A stretch of 64,000 nt of DNA from NCBI GenBank assembly GCA_040403315.1, contig JBBAKX010000001.1, forward strand, positions 868,001 to 932,000, read 5' to 3'. Made by a program: the position numbers and the translations under genes. The DNA is from CAMCXT01 sp040403315 (GTDB taxonomy: Bacteria; Bacteroidota; Bacteroidia; M30B66). The notes under the pieces were generated by a model. The model made no database searches, was not told where the DNA came from, and worked only from the letters and a program-made list of their open reading frames with translations. Shown here one piece after another: positions 36,838-45,392 of the stretch (its first letter is position 1; each line of letters begins with the position of its first letter).

Positions 36838-38823
36838 ATGCTTAATGAAACTACCATAAGAATTTTCTTGGTCGACGACGACGAGATAGACGCAATGTCT
36901 TTCGAACGCGCGCTTCGAAAATCAGGTTTAAATTTTTTACTTACCCATTGCAAAGATGCAAATGAAGCAATGGATGAGATCCACAAAATAGATTACGACT
37001 GTGTATTTCTCGATTATCAACTCCCAGGATTTGATGGTTTAGCGCTACTTAGGAAATTTAAAGAGGCTGGAATTACTGCACCTACAGCAGTAATGACATC
37101 CCAAGGAGATGAAAAAATAGCTGTTGAAATGATGAAGGCAGGAGCCTTTGATTATTTTCCCAAAGCTGAAGTTAATCCCGAAAATATGCTCAAAATTGTT
37201 CGAGCCGGAATGCGACTTCGTGAAATGGAAATAAAAAAGCTACAGGCAGAAAGCGCACTAAAAGAAAACAATACCAAGCTTAATGCTATCCTTGAAAGCA
37301 CCAAGGCACTAGTTTTTTCTATCGACAGTAACCTAAACTACACCACGTTCAATACCATTTACAAAAAAATGGTTTGTAATTTATTTGGTACTGAGCCCTT
37401 TCTAGGTATACAAGCCCCCGATTCTTTTACTTTTGAAGCTAACCGGAAACTTATGTCCGAATGCTTTCAGCGCGTGCTAAATGGAGAACATCTTAGCATC
37501 ACAGAAGAATTTGGTGATCCGGATAAAAAGTCGAACTATTACGATTTATTGTTCAACCCAATAGTTGGGGAGGATGGGAAGATTAATGGTATAGTAGTTT
37601 ATGGTCAAGATATTACCGATCGCAAAAAGGTTGAGTGGGAAATCCTTGAATCAAAGTTAGAGGCCGAAAGAGCAGCAAAAGCAAAGTCGGAATTTCTCAG
37701 CAATATGAGTCATGAAATTCGTACTCCAATGAATGCCATTATAGGACTTTCGGAGTTGCTGCTAAAGGAAAATCTTACCGACAAACAACATGAGAACATG
37801 AAGTCGATCAAGTATTCGGCGGATAATCTTTTGGTCATCATCAACGATATTCTAGATTTCTCAAAAATCGAATCTGGAAAGGTCGAGTTCGAAAATATCA
37901 ATTTCGATATCTTTCTGAAGATTCAAGAAATTCGAAAGACTTTCATCTTTAAAGCTGAAGAAAAAGGCATCGCACTCAAATTCAGAGTGGATGATAAAAT
38001 ACCACAATTTGTTGTAGGGGATCCATTCCGCCTAAATCAAATACTGCTCAATCTCCTTAGTAATGCTGTGAAATTTACTAAAGAAGGAACCGTTTCTCTG
38101 TTTGTTAGTTTGGTCGCTGAAAAAGGTGACAATGTTAGTTTGAAGTTCGATATCACAGATACTGGTATTGGTATTCCTAAGGATAAATTGGCATCTGTGT
38201 TTGAAAGTTATACGCAAGCATATACCGACATTACTCGTCGATTTGGTGGCACAGGATTAGGCCTCGCTATTACTCGACAGCTTGTTAACATGCAAGGAGG
38301 TCAGATTACTTTGGACTCTGAAATTGGAAAAGGAACAACCTTTGGTGTTCAATTGGACTTCGTAAAAGGCGTTGTAGAGAAAGAATCATCGGCTGAAGAA
38401 CTCATTGCTGAGCTTCTCGAAAAGCGAGATTTTGATGGTATGCACGTGTTGTTGGTTGAAGACAATCAAATGAATCAATTTGTGGCAAATCAAGTTTTGG
38501 AGCTTTGGAATATCAAGGTCGACTTTGCTGATGATGGCCTTCAAGCGGTGAACTTATTGAAAGTTAATGATTATGCGCTTGTACTTATGGATCTTCAAAT
38601 GCCCGTTATGAGTGGTTATGAAGCTACAGCATACATTCGTGATCGAACCAATCGATTAAGAAATCCTGAAATTCCTATTATCGCATTAACTGCAGATGCT
38701 TTCCCTGAAACAAAAAAGAAAGTAATGGAGTCAGGTATGAATGATTTTGTGACAAAGCCCTTAGAACAGAACGACCTTTATTCGAAAATAAAGCAACACT
38801 GCCTCAAATCAGTTAAGATTTAA
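36838..38823 (+). CDS. Hybrid histidine kinase REC-PAS-HisKA-HATPase-REC
   Basis: The 661-residue protein opens with a receiver domain (D59 in FLDYQLPG, with switch MTSQGD). A linker and a PAS-like domain (~145-265) follow, then HisKA with H292 in NMSHEIRTPMNA. The HATPase shows NLLSNAVKFT, DTGIGIPKD and GTGLGLAITRQLV. A second receiver ends the protein (VLLVEDNQMNQ, D585 in LMDLQMPVMSG, lysine in FVTKPL). All catalytic residues are present. It is soluble. Its N-terminal receiver suits control by the kinase upstream, suggesting a relay across the cluster without a DNA-binding output here. A terminator follows. Confidence 0.93.
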   Translation: MLNETTIRIFLVDDDEIDAMSFERALRKSGLNFLLTHCKDANEAMDEIHKIDYDCVFLDYQLPGFDGLALLRKFKEAGITAPTAVMTSQGDEKIAVEMMKAGAFDYFPKAEVNPENMLKIVRAGMRLREMEIKKLQAESALKENNTKLNAILESTKALVFSIDSNLNYTTFNTIYKKMVCNLFGTEPFLGIQAPDSFTFEANRKLMSECFQRVLNGEHLSITEEFGDPDKKSNYYDLLFNPIVGEDGKINGIVVYGQDITDRKKVEWEILESKLEAERAAKAKSEFLSNMSHEIRTPMNAIIGLSELLLKENLTDKQHENMKSIKYSADNLLVIINDILDFSKIESGKVEFENINFDIFLKIQEIRKTFIFKAEEKGIALKFRVDDKIPQFVVGDPFRLNQILLNLLSNAVKFTKEGTVSLFVSLVAEKGDNVSLKFDITDTGIGIPKDKLASVFESYTQAYTDITRRFGGTGLGLAITRQLVNMQGGQITLDSEIGKGTTFGVQLDFVKGVVEKESSAEELIAELLEKRDFDGMHVLLVEDNQMNQFVANQVLELWNIKVDFADDGLQAVNLLKVNDYALVLMDLQMPVMSGYEATAYIRDRTNRLRNPEIPIIALTADAFPETKKKVMESGMNDFVTKPLEQNDLYSKIKQHCLKSVKI

Positions 38824-38847
38824 GCGTCTTTTTGAAATCCACTATTT

Positions 38848-38880
38848 GCTCGGTGATGTTGTATCTTCACCGAGCTTTTT
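38848..38880 (+). terminator. Rho-independent terminator after the hybrid kinase
   Basis: GCTCGGTGA and TCACCGAGC form a perfect nine-pair stem with a ten-base loop, followed by five T residues. The T run ends exactly at the ATG of the next gene (38881). Confidence 0.9.
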
Positions 38881-39351
38881 ATGTCTTTAACTGAGGTAAT
38901 TTTAAGGGAGTTGCAAAGTTCTGACCTAGAACTGTTAATCGCTATTGAAAGAGATCCTAAAAATCTAGTTTATAGTGAAAGCGACAAAACTCCCGAAATA
39001 GTTGATTTGGAGTTGTTTTTGAATTCAGATCACAATCTTTTGAAGCATGACCAACTCCGAATGGTGATTGAAAAAAAAGGAATTGCAGTTGGATTTGCTG
39101 ATTTTTTTGATGCTGATTTTTTGCATTTGAACGCTTATGTTGGAATCATTGTGCTTGATGAGTATAGAAGAAAAGGAATTGCACTTGCTGCACTTCATTT
39201 GCTTTCTGAGGTAGCTTTAAGTTACAAATTAATTAGCCTTTTGGCAAAATGCCAGATCTGGAACGATGCTTCAATTTGTCTTTTTCAACAAGCAGGTTTT
39301 TTGCCTGTTTCGCAAGACAATATTCATATAACCTTTAAGAAATTGCTTTGA
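38881..39351 (+). CDS. GNAT-family N-acetyltransferase
   Basis: The 156-residue protein has the GNAT fold. The acetyl-CoA-binding motif A is in VGIIVLDEYRRKGIALAAL, where the pyrophosphate loop is R-R-K-G-I-A. The tail CQIWNDASICLFQQAGF is the usual motif B helix for amino-group acceptors. The opening VILRELQSSDLELL shows the start cannot be much later than 38881, even though this ATG touches the T run of the preceding terminator. It must then be read either through that terminator or from a leaderless start. Substrate unknown. Confidence 0.82.
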   Translation: MSLTEVILRELQSSDLELLIAIERDPKNLVYSESDKTPEIVDLELFLNSDHNLLKHDQLRMVIEKKGIAVGFADFFDADFLHLNAYVGIIVLDEYRRKGIALAALHLLSEVALSYKLISLLAKCQIWNDASICLFQQAGFLPVSQDNIHITFKKLL

Positions 39352-39355
39352 TTGT

Positions 39356-39363
39356 TAACTTTG
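39356..39363 (+). promoter_or_regulatory. Putative -7 box of the cytochrome gene
   Basis: TAACTTTG matches TAnnTTTG and lies 16 bp before the TTG start at 39380, immediately past the GNAT stop. No TTG at -33. Confidence 0.35.
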
Positions 39364-39379
39364 TCGTAAAGCTTGTGCA

Positions 39380-41377
39380 TTGAAATCTTGGTTGGTCATT
39401 TTTGCTGTTAGTATTTTTGCGCTGTTTAGCTATTATTGCTCCGAGCCCAATAAAACCGTTGCTGATAAAACATTTTTAAATCTCCATGATTCGGTTAAAT
39501 ATGTCGGAAAGAGTGTTTGTATGCAGTGTCATTCTGATATTCACCAAACATTTTCAGAAACGGGTATGGGCAAATCATTTGATCATGCTACCCCCAAAAA
39601 GAGCGCAGGTGATTTTTCAAAAGTGCACATAGTATATGATGCGGATCTTGACCTAAGCTACAGACCTTATTTCAATAATGATTCGCTTTATATCTATGAG
39701 TTTAGAGTTACCAATGGCGATACTGTTCACCGCCGTCGTCAGTACATTAATTATATAGTTGGCTCTGGACACCATACCAATTCACATCTCTACCAAGTGA
39801 ACGGTTACGTGTTTCAAGCGCCTATTACATTTTACACACAGAAGGGAATTTGGGATCTTCCTCCCGGGTTTGAGCAAGGATTCAACTCAAGATTCAATCG
39901 CCAAATTGGCTTGGAGTGCATGAGTTGCCACAATGGGTATCCTCAGTTTGCAATGGGGTCGGAGAATAAATTTCTGAAGGTTCCAAATGGGATTGATTGC
40001 GAGCGTTGTCATGGTCCTGGAAGCATGCATGTACGAGAAAAACGTGAAGGAATTCTTGTTGATACTTCGAAATTTATTGATTACACCATTGTAAATCCAG
40101 GTAAGCTATCGGTCGATTTACAGTTTGATCTTTGCCAAAGATGCCATCTGCAAGGAAATGCAGTTCTCAAGCCGGGGAAGTCATTTTATGACTTTAAACC
40201 CGGTATGAAATTGAGTGATGTAATGGAAGTTTATCTACCTCGTTATGAGAATGATGAATCACAATTTATTATGGCCTCGCATGCCGACAGGCTAAAAAAG
40301 AGTGCTTGTTTTAAAGTGATGGCAGACAAAAATGCAGATGCAACAGGTTTGCGCCCTTACAAAAATGCACTCACTTGTGTTACTTGTCATAATCCTCACG
40401 TAAGTGTGCGTAATTCTGGTGTTTCATCATTCAATGCCCAATGCAGCAGTTGCCACTCAAGCGGGCAACAAACAATTTGTTCGGAAAGCGAAACCACACG
40501 AAGTGCTTCAAAAAACAATTGCATTTCATGTCACATGCCAGTTTCTGGATCTCTAGATATTCCTCACGTTACAGTTCATGATCATTATATTCGAAAACGC
40601 CCTGTTGCAGTAAAAGCATCGTCCGAAAGAGGCAAATTCAAAGGATTGGCTTGCATCAATGAAAAAAATACAAGTATTAATAGCCAAGCCCTAGCTTATA
40701 TTCAGCAGTTCGAGAAGTTTGATCCCGACAATTTGTTTTTACTCGATAGCGCACAAACGAGATTAAATGAGAAGAATGAAACAGTATTTCGTAACGACTT
40801 CCATTTATTGATTCATTTATACTTTGCTAAAAAAGATTACTTGAAGATAGTTGAACTTACCAAACGTTATGGAGAGTCTAATTTAATAAAGGATAAATTA
40901 ATAAAAATGTCGTGGAGCAATCAGGATGCATGGACGGCGTATAGAATCGGTGAAAGCTTCTCTGCACTTGGAGCAATCTCGCAAGCCCTCCAGTTTTTCA
41001 AAATAGCCTATAAGTTGGCTCCATACCAATATGAATTTGCAAACAAATATGGAAGTTCAGCTTTGGGTTCAAATGATATTAAAGAAGCAGAACGCGTATT
41101 TAAAAAATTAACAGAAGAGATTCCTGTATATGCGCCTGGCTGGACAAATTTAGGATACGTTCGACTGCTTAATGGCGACGACCAAACTGCCGAAGTATAC
41201 TATAAAAAAGCATTAGCTTTAAATCCCGATTACACTCAAGCATCAGTTAATTTAGCAGGACTATATGCTTACAGAGGCAACAACAAGGCCGCACGAGGTG
41301 AATTAAATAGAATTCTAAAAAGGGAACCAAGTAATCTTCAAATTAAAGATTTACTCAATAAGATTCCTTCGCAATGA
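39380..41377 (+). CDS. Seven-haem c-type cytochrome with C-terminal TPRs
   Basis: The 665-residue protein starts from a TTG, the only start codon in frame that keeps the hydrophobic signal segment (MKSWLVIFAVSIFALFSYYC); an upstream TAA closes the frame. Seven CXXCH haem sites are present: CMQCH (from residue 47), CMSCH, CERCH, CQRCH, CVTCH, CSSCH and CISCH. Many spare histidines (GSGHHTNSH, HVTVHDHYIR) could be axial ligands. The last ~220 residues are TPR helices (YRIGESFSALGAISQALQFF, WTNLGYVRLLNGDDQ). It is probably a periplasmic or outer-membrane electron carrier; C20 may be a lipid anchor, but the lipobox SYYC is weak. No oxidoreductase partner is adjacent, so its electron partner is unknown. 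Confidence 0.9.
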   Translation: MKSWLVIFAVSIFALFSYYCSEPNKTVADKTFLNLHDSVKYVGKSVCMQCHSDIHQTFSETGMGKSFDHATPKKSAGDFSKVHIVYDADLDLSYRPYFNNDSLYIYEFRVTNGDTVHRRRQYINYIVGSGHHTNSHLYQVNGYVFQAPITFYTQKGIWDLPPGFEQGFNSRFNRQIGLECMSCHNGYPQFAMGSENKFLKVPNGIDCERCHGPGSMHVREKREGILVDTSKFIDYTIVNPGKLSVDLQFDLCQRCHLQGNAVLKPGKSFYDFKPGMKLSDVMEVYLPRYENDESQFIMASHADRLKKSACFKVMADKNADATGLRPYKNALTCVTCHNPHVSVRNSGVSSFNAQCSSCHSSGQQTICSESETTRSASKNNCISCHMPVSGSLDIPHVTVHDHYIRKRPVAVKASSERGKFKGLACINEKNTSINSQALAYIQQFEKFDPDNLFLLDSAQTRLNEKNETVFRNDFHLLIHLYFAKKDYLKIVELTKRYGESNLIKDKLIKMSWSNQDAWTAYRIGESFSALGAISQALQFFKIAYKLAPYQYEFANKYGSSALGSNDIKEAERVFKKLTEEIPVYAPGWTNLGYVRLLNGDDQTAEVYYKKALALNPDYTQASVNLAGLYAYRGNNKAARGELNRILKREPSNLQIKDLLNKIPSQ

Positions 41378-41416
41378 ATTAACCCGCCATAGACTGTAAT
41401 AACTTGAGAAACTTGT

Positions 41417-41424
41417 TATTTTTG
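41417..41424 (+). promoter_or_regulatory. Putative -7 box of mltG
   Basis: TATTTTTG matches TAnnTTTG and ends ten bases before the mltG ATG, which would leave a leader of only a few bases. Confidence 0.4.
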
Positions 41425-41434
41425 GCCGCACAAC

Positions 41435-42517
41435 ATGGCGAAGAAAAAAACTAGAAAACCAACAAGTAAGAAGAAAAGTGGAGGTGCCAACTTCAAAAGA
41501 GTGCTGTGGGCTACAATGATTGTATTCACTGTCTCACTTATTGGCTCATTCATTTTTTTGTACGGCAAAGTATTCAAGTCGAACCTAGTGCTGAAATCCG
41601 ATCAAAAAGGGTTTGTCTATATTAAGTCAAATGATTCTTTTCAAGATGTTTTGCAGCAATTGGTCGACAGGCAAATGCTAACCAACAAAGAATCATTTGT
41701 ATGGATGGCAGAGTTTCTAGACTATGATTCAAAAGTTCGGCCTGGAAGATATCTGGTTAAAGACGGAATGAACAACAAGGAACTTGTCCTTTTGCTTAGA
41801 TCAGGAAAGCAACAACCCTTAAGTATTACTTTCAAAAGCATCCGAACCCGCAATGAACTTGCTGGAAAGGTAGGTGCATTGCTCGAAGCTGATTCACTAG
41901 AGATCATCAACATTATGAATTCCTCAGGATTTAAGGAAAAGTATAGCCTTAGCTCAGATAATGCATTAAGCCTTATTGTTCCCGACACTTACGAGTTTTA
42001 CTGGAATACAACCAGCGAAGAATTTATCGAAAAAATGGGTAAGTTTCATTTAGATTTTTGGACAAATGAGCGAATGGCTAAAGCTGCATCTATCGGTTTG
42101 CGCAAAGAGCAAGTTTCAATTATGGCCTCCATTGTTCAGCAGGAATCTTCTCGTAAAGAAGAATGGCCAGTGATTGCTGGTGTTTACATGAATCGTTTTA
42201 AAAAAGGAATGAAATTGCAGGCCGATCCAACTGTGGTTTTTGCAACTGGAGACTTTACCATTCGAAGAGTGAGAAGCAATCACTTAGCTGTAAATTCACC
42301 TTTTAATACTTACCTGTACAAAGGATTACCGCCAGGTCCGATTTATTTGGCTGGTAAGCAATGTATTGATGCCGTGTTGGATTATCGAAGACATGGCTAT
42401 ATTTACTTTTGCGCTCGTCCCGATCAATCGGGGTTGCACGACTTTGCTAAAACTTACGACGAACACCTCCAGAATGCCCGCAATTACCAACGCAGACTGA
42501 ATGAAAGAGGTATATAA
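41435..42517 (+). CDS. mltG: Endolytic murein transglycosylase
   Basis: MltG cuts nascent peptidoglycan strands and so sets glycan length. The 360-residue protein has a Lys-rich cytoplasmic tail, one membrane helix (about 27-48), a LysM-like subdomain and the YceG catalytic domain. The catalytic glutamate is E237 in ASIVQQESS, and the following VYMNRFKKGMKLQADPTV, NSPFNTYLYKGLPPGPI and YFCARPDQSG are family signatures. It is followed after ten bases by a phosphohexomutase gene. Confidence 0.95.
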   Translation: MAKKKTRKPTSKKKSGGANFKRVLWATMIVFTVSLIGSFIFLYGKVFKSNLVLKSDQKGFVYIKSNDSFQDVLQQLVDRQMLTNKESFVWMAEFLDYDSKVRPGRYLVKDGMNNKELVLLLRSGKQQPLSITFKSIRTRNELAGKVGALLEADSLEIINIMNSSGFKEKYSLSSDNALSLIVPDTYEFYWNTTSEEFIEKMGKFHLDFWTNERMAKAASIGLRKEQVSIMASIVQQESSRKEEWPVIAGVYMNRFKKGMKLQADPTVVFATGDFTIRRVRSNHLAVNSPFNTYLYKGLPPGPIYLAGKQCIDAVLDYRRHGYIYFCARPDQSGLHDFAKTYDEHLQNARNYQRRLNERGI

Positions 42518-42527
42518 ACAAAAAAAT

Positions 42528-43934
42528 ATGACAAAAATTAAATTTGGAACCGACGGCTGGAGAGCAATTATAGCAGATGATTTCACGGTTGAAAATGTTG
42601 CTCGAGTTACTGAAGGTACAGTTGCATGGTTAAAGAAAAACTTCGAAAATCCTTCTGTTGTAGTGGGTCACGACTGTCGCTTTGCAGGTGAATTGTTCAC
42701 CGATACTGTAGCTAAGGTCTTGTTGAAAAATGGAATCCAGGTTCATCTAGCTAAAGGATTTGTTTCAACACCAATGATCTCTTTGGGTGCTAAGAACTAT
42801 GGAGCAAGTTTAGGAATCATTATCACAGCAAGTCACAACCCGCCATCATACAACGGTTATAAGCTGAAAGGATTTTATGGCGGACCATTGCTTCCCGATA
42901 AAATTGAAGAAATTGAATTGCTTATCCCAGAACAAGCAGATGGCAGATTCAGGAATATCGATATCACGACATTTGAGGCAAATGGCATGTTTCGGTGGGT
43001 TTCTTTGGAAGACGATTACTGTGAGCATGTTGAGAATTCCTTTGATCTTGACGCTATCAGAAATTCAAACCTCGAATTGGGGTATGACGCTATGTATGGG
43101 GCAGGTCAGAATGTAATCAGAAGATTGCTGCCCGACACTACAATGCTTCACTGTGATTATAACCCGTCATTCGATGGGCAAGCGCCAGAGCCCATTGCGC
43201 GAAATCTGCAAGAGTTTTCCGATATGATTCGGTTGGCTGAAAATATTGATTGCGGACTGGCAACAGATGGAGATGCAGACCGTATTGGCCTTTTCGACAA
43301 TGAAGGAAACTTTATTGATTCTCATCATATCATTCTTCTATTGATTCACTATTTGAAGAAATACAAAGGAATGGATGGAAAGGTTTGCACCGCATTTTCC
43401 ACTTCTGTTAAGGTGAAAAAACTGTGCGATTTTTATGGTTTAGAGCTCGAAACAGTAAAAATTGGATTTAAGTATATCGCAGGAATTATGATTTCTGAGG
43501 ATGTGTTACTTGGTGGAGAAGAATCGGGAGGGATTGCAATTAAAGGGCATATCCCTGAACGAGATGGAATTTGGATGGGTCTCGTTATTTGGGAATTCAT
43601 GGCAAAATCTGGAAAGAGTTTGTATGAACTCATCGAGGAAGTGTATGAAATAACTGGGCCTTTCAGTTTCGATCGCAATGATGTGCATCTTCCTGAAGAG
43701 AAAAAACAGCAGATCATAGCCGATTGTAAAGCCCGTAAATTCTCAGCATTTGGAAGCTACAAGGTGCAAAGAGTGGAAGACCTTGATGGATACAAGCATT
43801 TCCTAAGCGATGATTCGTGGGTAATGATCAGACCTTCAGGAACAGAACCATTGCTCAGAATTTATGCTGAAGCGGAAGATATGAAAGAAGTTCAGAAAAT
43901 TCTGAAGGCAACGCGCGAAGTGCTTGGTGTATGA
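42528..43934 (+). CDS. Phosphoglucomutase/phosphomannomutase family protein
   Basis: The ATG at 42528 (MTKIKFGTDGWRAII) is chosen since the alternative upstream start lies inside mltG. The 468-residue alpha-D-phosphohexomutase has the phosphoserine S102 in TASHNPPSYNG, the metal loop DGDADR (D247/D249/D251), the sugar-binding GGEESGG and the phosphate-binding RPSGTEPLLRIYAE. It moves a phosphate between C1 and C6 of hexose phosphates, feeding cell-wall or surface-sugar precursors. Whether glucose, mannose or glucosamine phosphate is preferred cannot be read. The stop overlaps the next gene (ATGA). Confidence 0.93.
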   Translation: MTKIKFGTDGWRAIIADDFTVENVARVTEGTVAWLKKNFENPSVVVGHDCRFAGELFTDTVAKVLLKNGIQVHLAKGFVSTPMISLGAKNYGASLGIIITASHNPPSYNGYKLKGFYGGPLLPDKIEEIELLIPEQADGRFRNIDITTFEANGMFRWVSLEDDYCEHVENSFDLDAIRNSNLELGYDAMYGAGQNVIRRLLPDTTMLHCDYNPSFDGQAPEPIARNLQEFSDMIRLAENIDCGLATDGDADRIGLFDNEGNFIDSHHIILLLIHYLKKYKGMDGKVCTAFSTSVKVKKLCDFYGLELETVKIGFKYIAGIMISEDVLLGGEESGGIAIKGHIPERDGIWMGLVIWEFMAKSGKSLYELIEEVYEITGPFSFDRNDVHLPEEKKQQIIADCKARKFSAFGSYKVQRVEDLDGYKHFLSDDSWVMIRPSGTEPLLRIYAEAEDMKEVQKILKATREVLGV

Positions 43935-44866
43935 AGAAGTATTGGATAGCCGGGGCATTCTTCATTGGATTGTTTTCGAATGGATGGTCACAAACAGCTG
44001 GATCAACCTCCATTATTGAGATTGAAGCAAAGGGAACTGTTACATTTTCTCCAGACAGTTTTGTAGTGCTCTATCGTTTAGATAGGTCTAACATTAACTT
44101 AGAGAACAAAGAGATTGTAACCGAAGCCACTGTAGAGGTGCAGGAAGTAGAATATAGAGATGTAGATATAGCATCTGACATGGTTGTAGAAGCTCCTCCT
44201 CCACCACCAACTCAAGAGGAAATGGTGGATCATAGGAAACGTCGTGAGGAAGAAAGCCGCCGTTCACGTTTGATTCGTGATTCGATTCTTGCAGTTAAAG
44301 AAAAGCGTTTCGTCGAGTTCACCAAGAAGGTGACTAAGATGGGCTTGAATATTCCGAAGGAAGCCCCAAAAAATACTGAAATAGTTGGGTACTTAGAATA
44401 CAACTACAATGAATACCGCCGAGACGAATTTGTACAAGTAGTTTCGTTAGAACAATACAAGAACATTGATTCTTTGAGTCAATTGTATGGTAGAGTTTTG
44501 AATCCTGAATTGTTGGACATCAGAATGAAGAACCACGATAATATTAAAAAACGTGCCTACCAGAAAGCTATAGAAAATGGTAAAAAGGAGGCCGAAATTC
44601 TGACTTCAGCTATGAATTTGAAATTGGGAAAGATTCTAGAAATATCGACCGAAAGCATTGGGCTTGAAGAGATTCTTCCGGTTGTTCTGAAGAAGGAACT
44701 CAGTCGTGAATTTCGTAAACGAGAAAGCTTACAGCCTGAGCTATACCAGCTTATGCATGAGTTCAAGATAGAAACTTCAAGTGACCGAAAGCAAGGCTTA
44801 AATAATAAAATGGTTGAATGGACTTGGACCGAAAAGGTTCACATTCGCTACCAAACCGCTCAGTAA
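43931..44866 (+). CDS. Secreted SIMPL/DUF541-like protein
   Basis: The 311-residue protein has a signal peptide (MKKYWIAGAFFIGLFSNGWSQ) and starts with a strand like the SIMPL domain (IIEIEAKGTVTFSPDSF). A charged and proline-rich insert follows (VEAPPPPPTQEE and RKRREEESRR). The later ENGKKEAEILTSAMNLKLGK is close to the SIMPL signature, in which a helix with alternating A/K is followed by an LG.I.I strand. SIMPL proteins are beta-structured envelope proteins of poorly known role. The insert makes this one unusual. It overlaps the mutase stop by four bases, so it belongs to the mltG transcript, and a terminator follows. Confidence 0.6.
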   Translation: MKKYWIAGAFFIGLFSNGWSQTAGSTSIIEIEAKGTVTFSPDSFVVLYRLDRSNINLENKEIVTEATVEVQEVEYRDVDIASDMVVEAPPPPPTQEEMVDHRKRREEESRRSRLIRDSILAVKEKRFVEFTKKVTKMGLNIPKEAPKNTEIVGYLEYNYNEYRRDEFVQVVSLEQYKNIDSLSQLYGRVLNPELLDIRMKNHDNIKKRAYQKAIENGKKEAEILTSAMNLKLGKILEISTESIGLEEILPVVLKKELSREFRKRESLQPELYQLMHEFKIETSSDRKQGLNNKMVEWTWTEKVHIRYQTAQ

Positions 44867-44891
44867 TTTAGATCGGTTTACCCCATAACAG

Positions 44892-44928
44892 AAAACCCCG
44901 GTTGTTGAAGCCGGGGTTTCTTATTTTT
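44892..44928. terminator. Bidirectional terminator between the SIMPL-like gene and rplS
   Basis: AAACCCCGG and CCGGGGTTT form a nine-pair stem with a nine-base loop. T-rich sequence follows on the plus strand, and TTTT follows on the minus strand. It can serve both converging transcripts. Confidence 0.88.
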
Positions 44929-44941
44929 TGGAAGAATTGGG

Positions 44942-45289
44942 TTAAGACAATTTTTCTTTGATACGTGCTTTCTTTCCTTTCAATTCGCGGATGTAGAAAA
45001 TTCTTGCGCGACGAACAACACCCTTTTTGTTTACATCGATTTTGTCGATGAACGGAGAGTTGTCAGGAAAAATTCTTTCTACACCTATGCTGTTAGAGAT
45101 CTTACGAACGGTGAAAGTACGAGTAACACCAGTTCCTTTGCGCTGAATAACAACGCCTTGGTACTGCTGAATACGTTCTTTTTCGCCTTCTTTGATCTTG
45201 AAGTGAACTGTGATTGTGTCACCCGCTTTGAAAGCTGGAAGCTCTCTTTTTTCGGTGAGTTGTGCTGCTATGGTCGACAGAATGTCCAT
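44942..45289 (-). CDS. rplS: 50S ribosomal protein L19
   Basis: L19 sits at the 30S-50S interface. The 115-residue length is standard. The motifs FKAGDTITVHFKIKEG, QYQGVVIQRKG, TFTVRKISNSIGVERIFP and the tail RRARIFYIRELKGKKARIKE are those of all bacterial L19. It lies about 100 bp downstream of trmD on the same strand, a typical order. Confidence 0.98.
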   Translation of the reverse strand: MDILSTIAAQLTEKRELPAFKAGDTITVHFKIKEGEKERIQQYQGVVIQRKGTGVTRTFTVRKISNSIGVERIFPDNSPFIDKIDVNKKGVVRRARIFYIRELKGKKARIKEKLS

Positions 45290-45392
45290 GACTTGTATCT
45301 GAAGGGGTTCTAAAAAAGGAGTGCAATATTAGGGATTAATTTCCAAAGTTCGGCAGTTGCAATAAAAAAATATTCAACTCAAACATTTTCAA

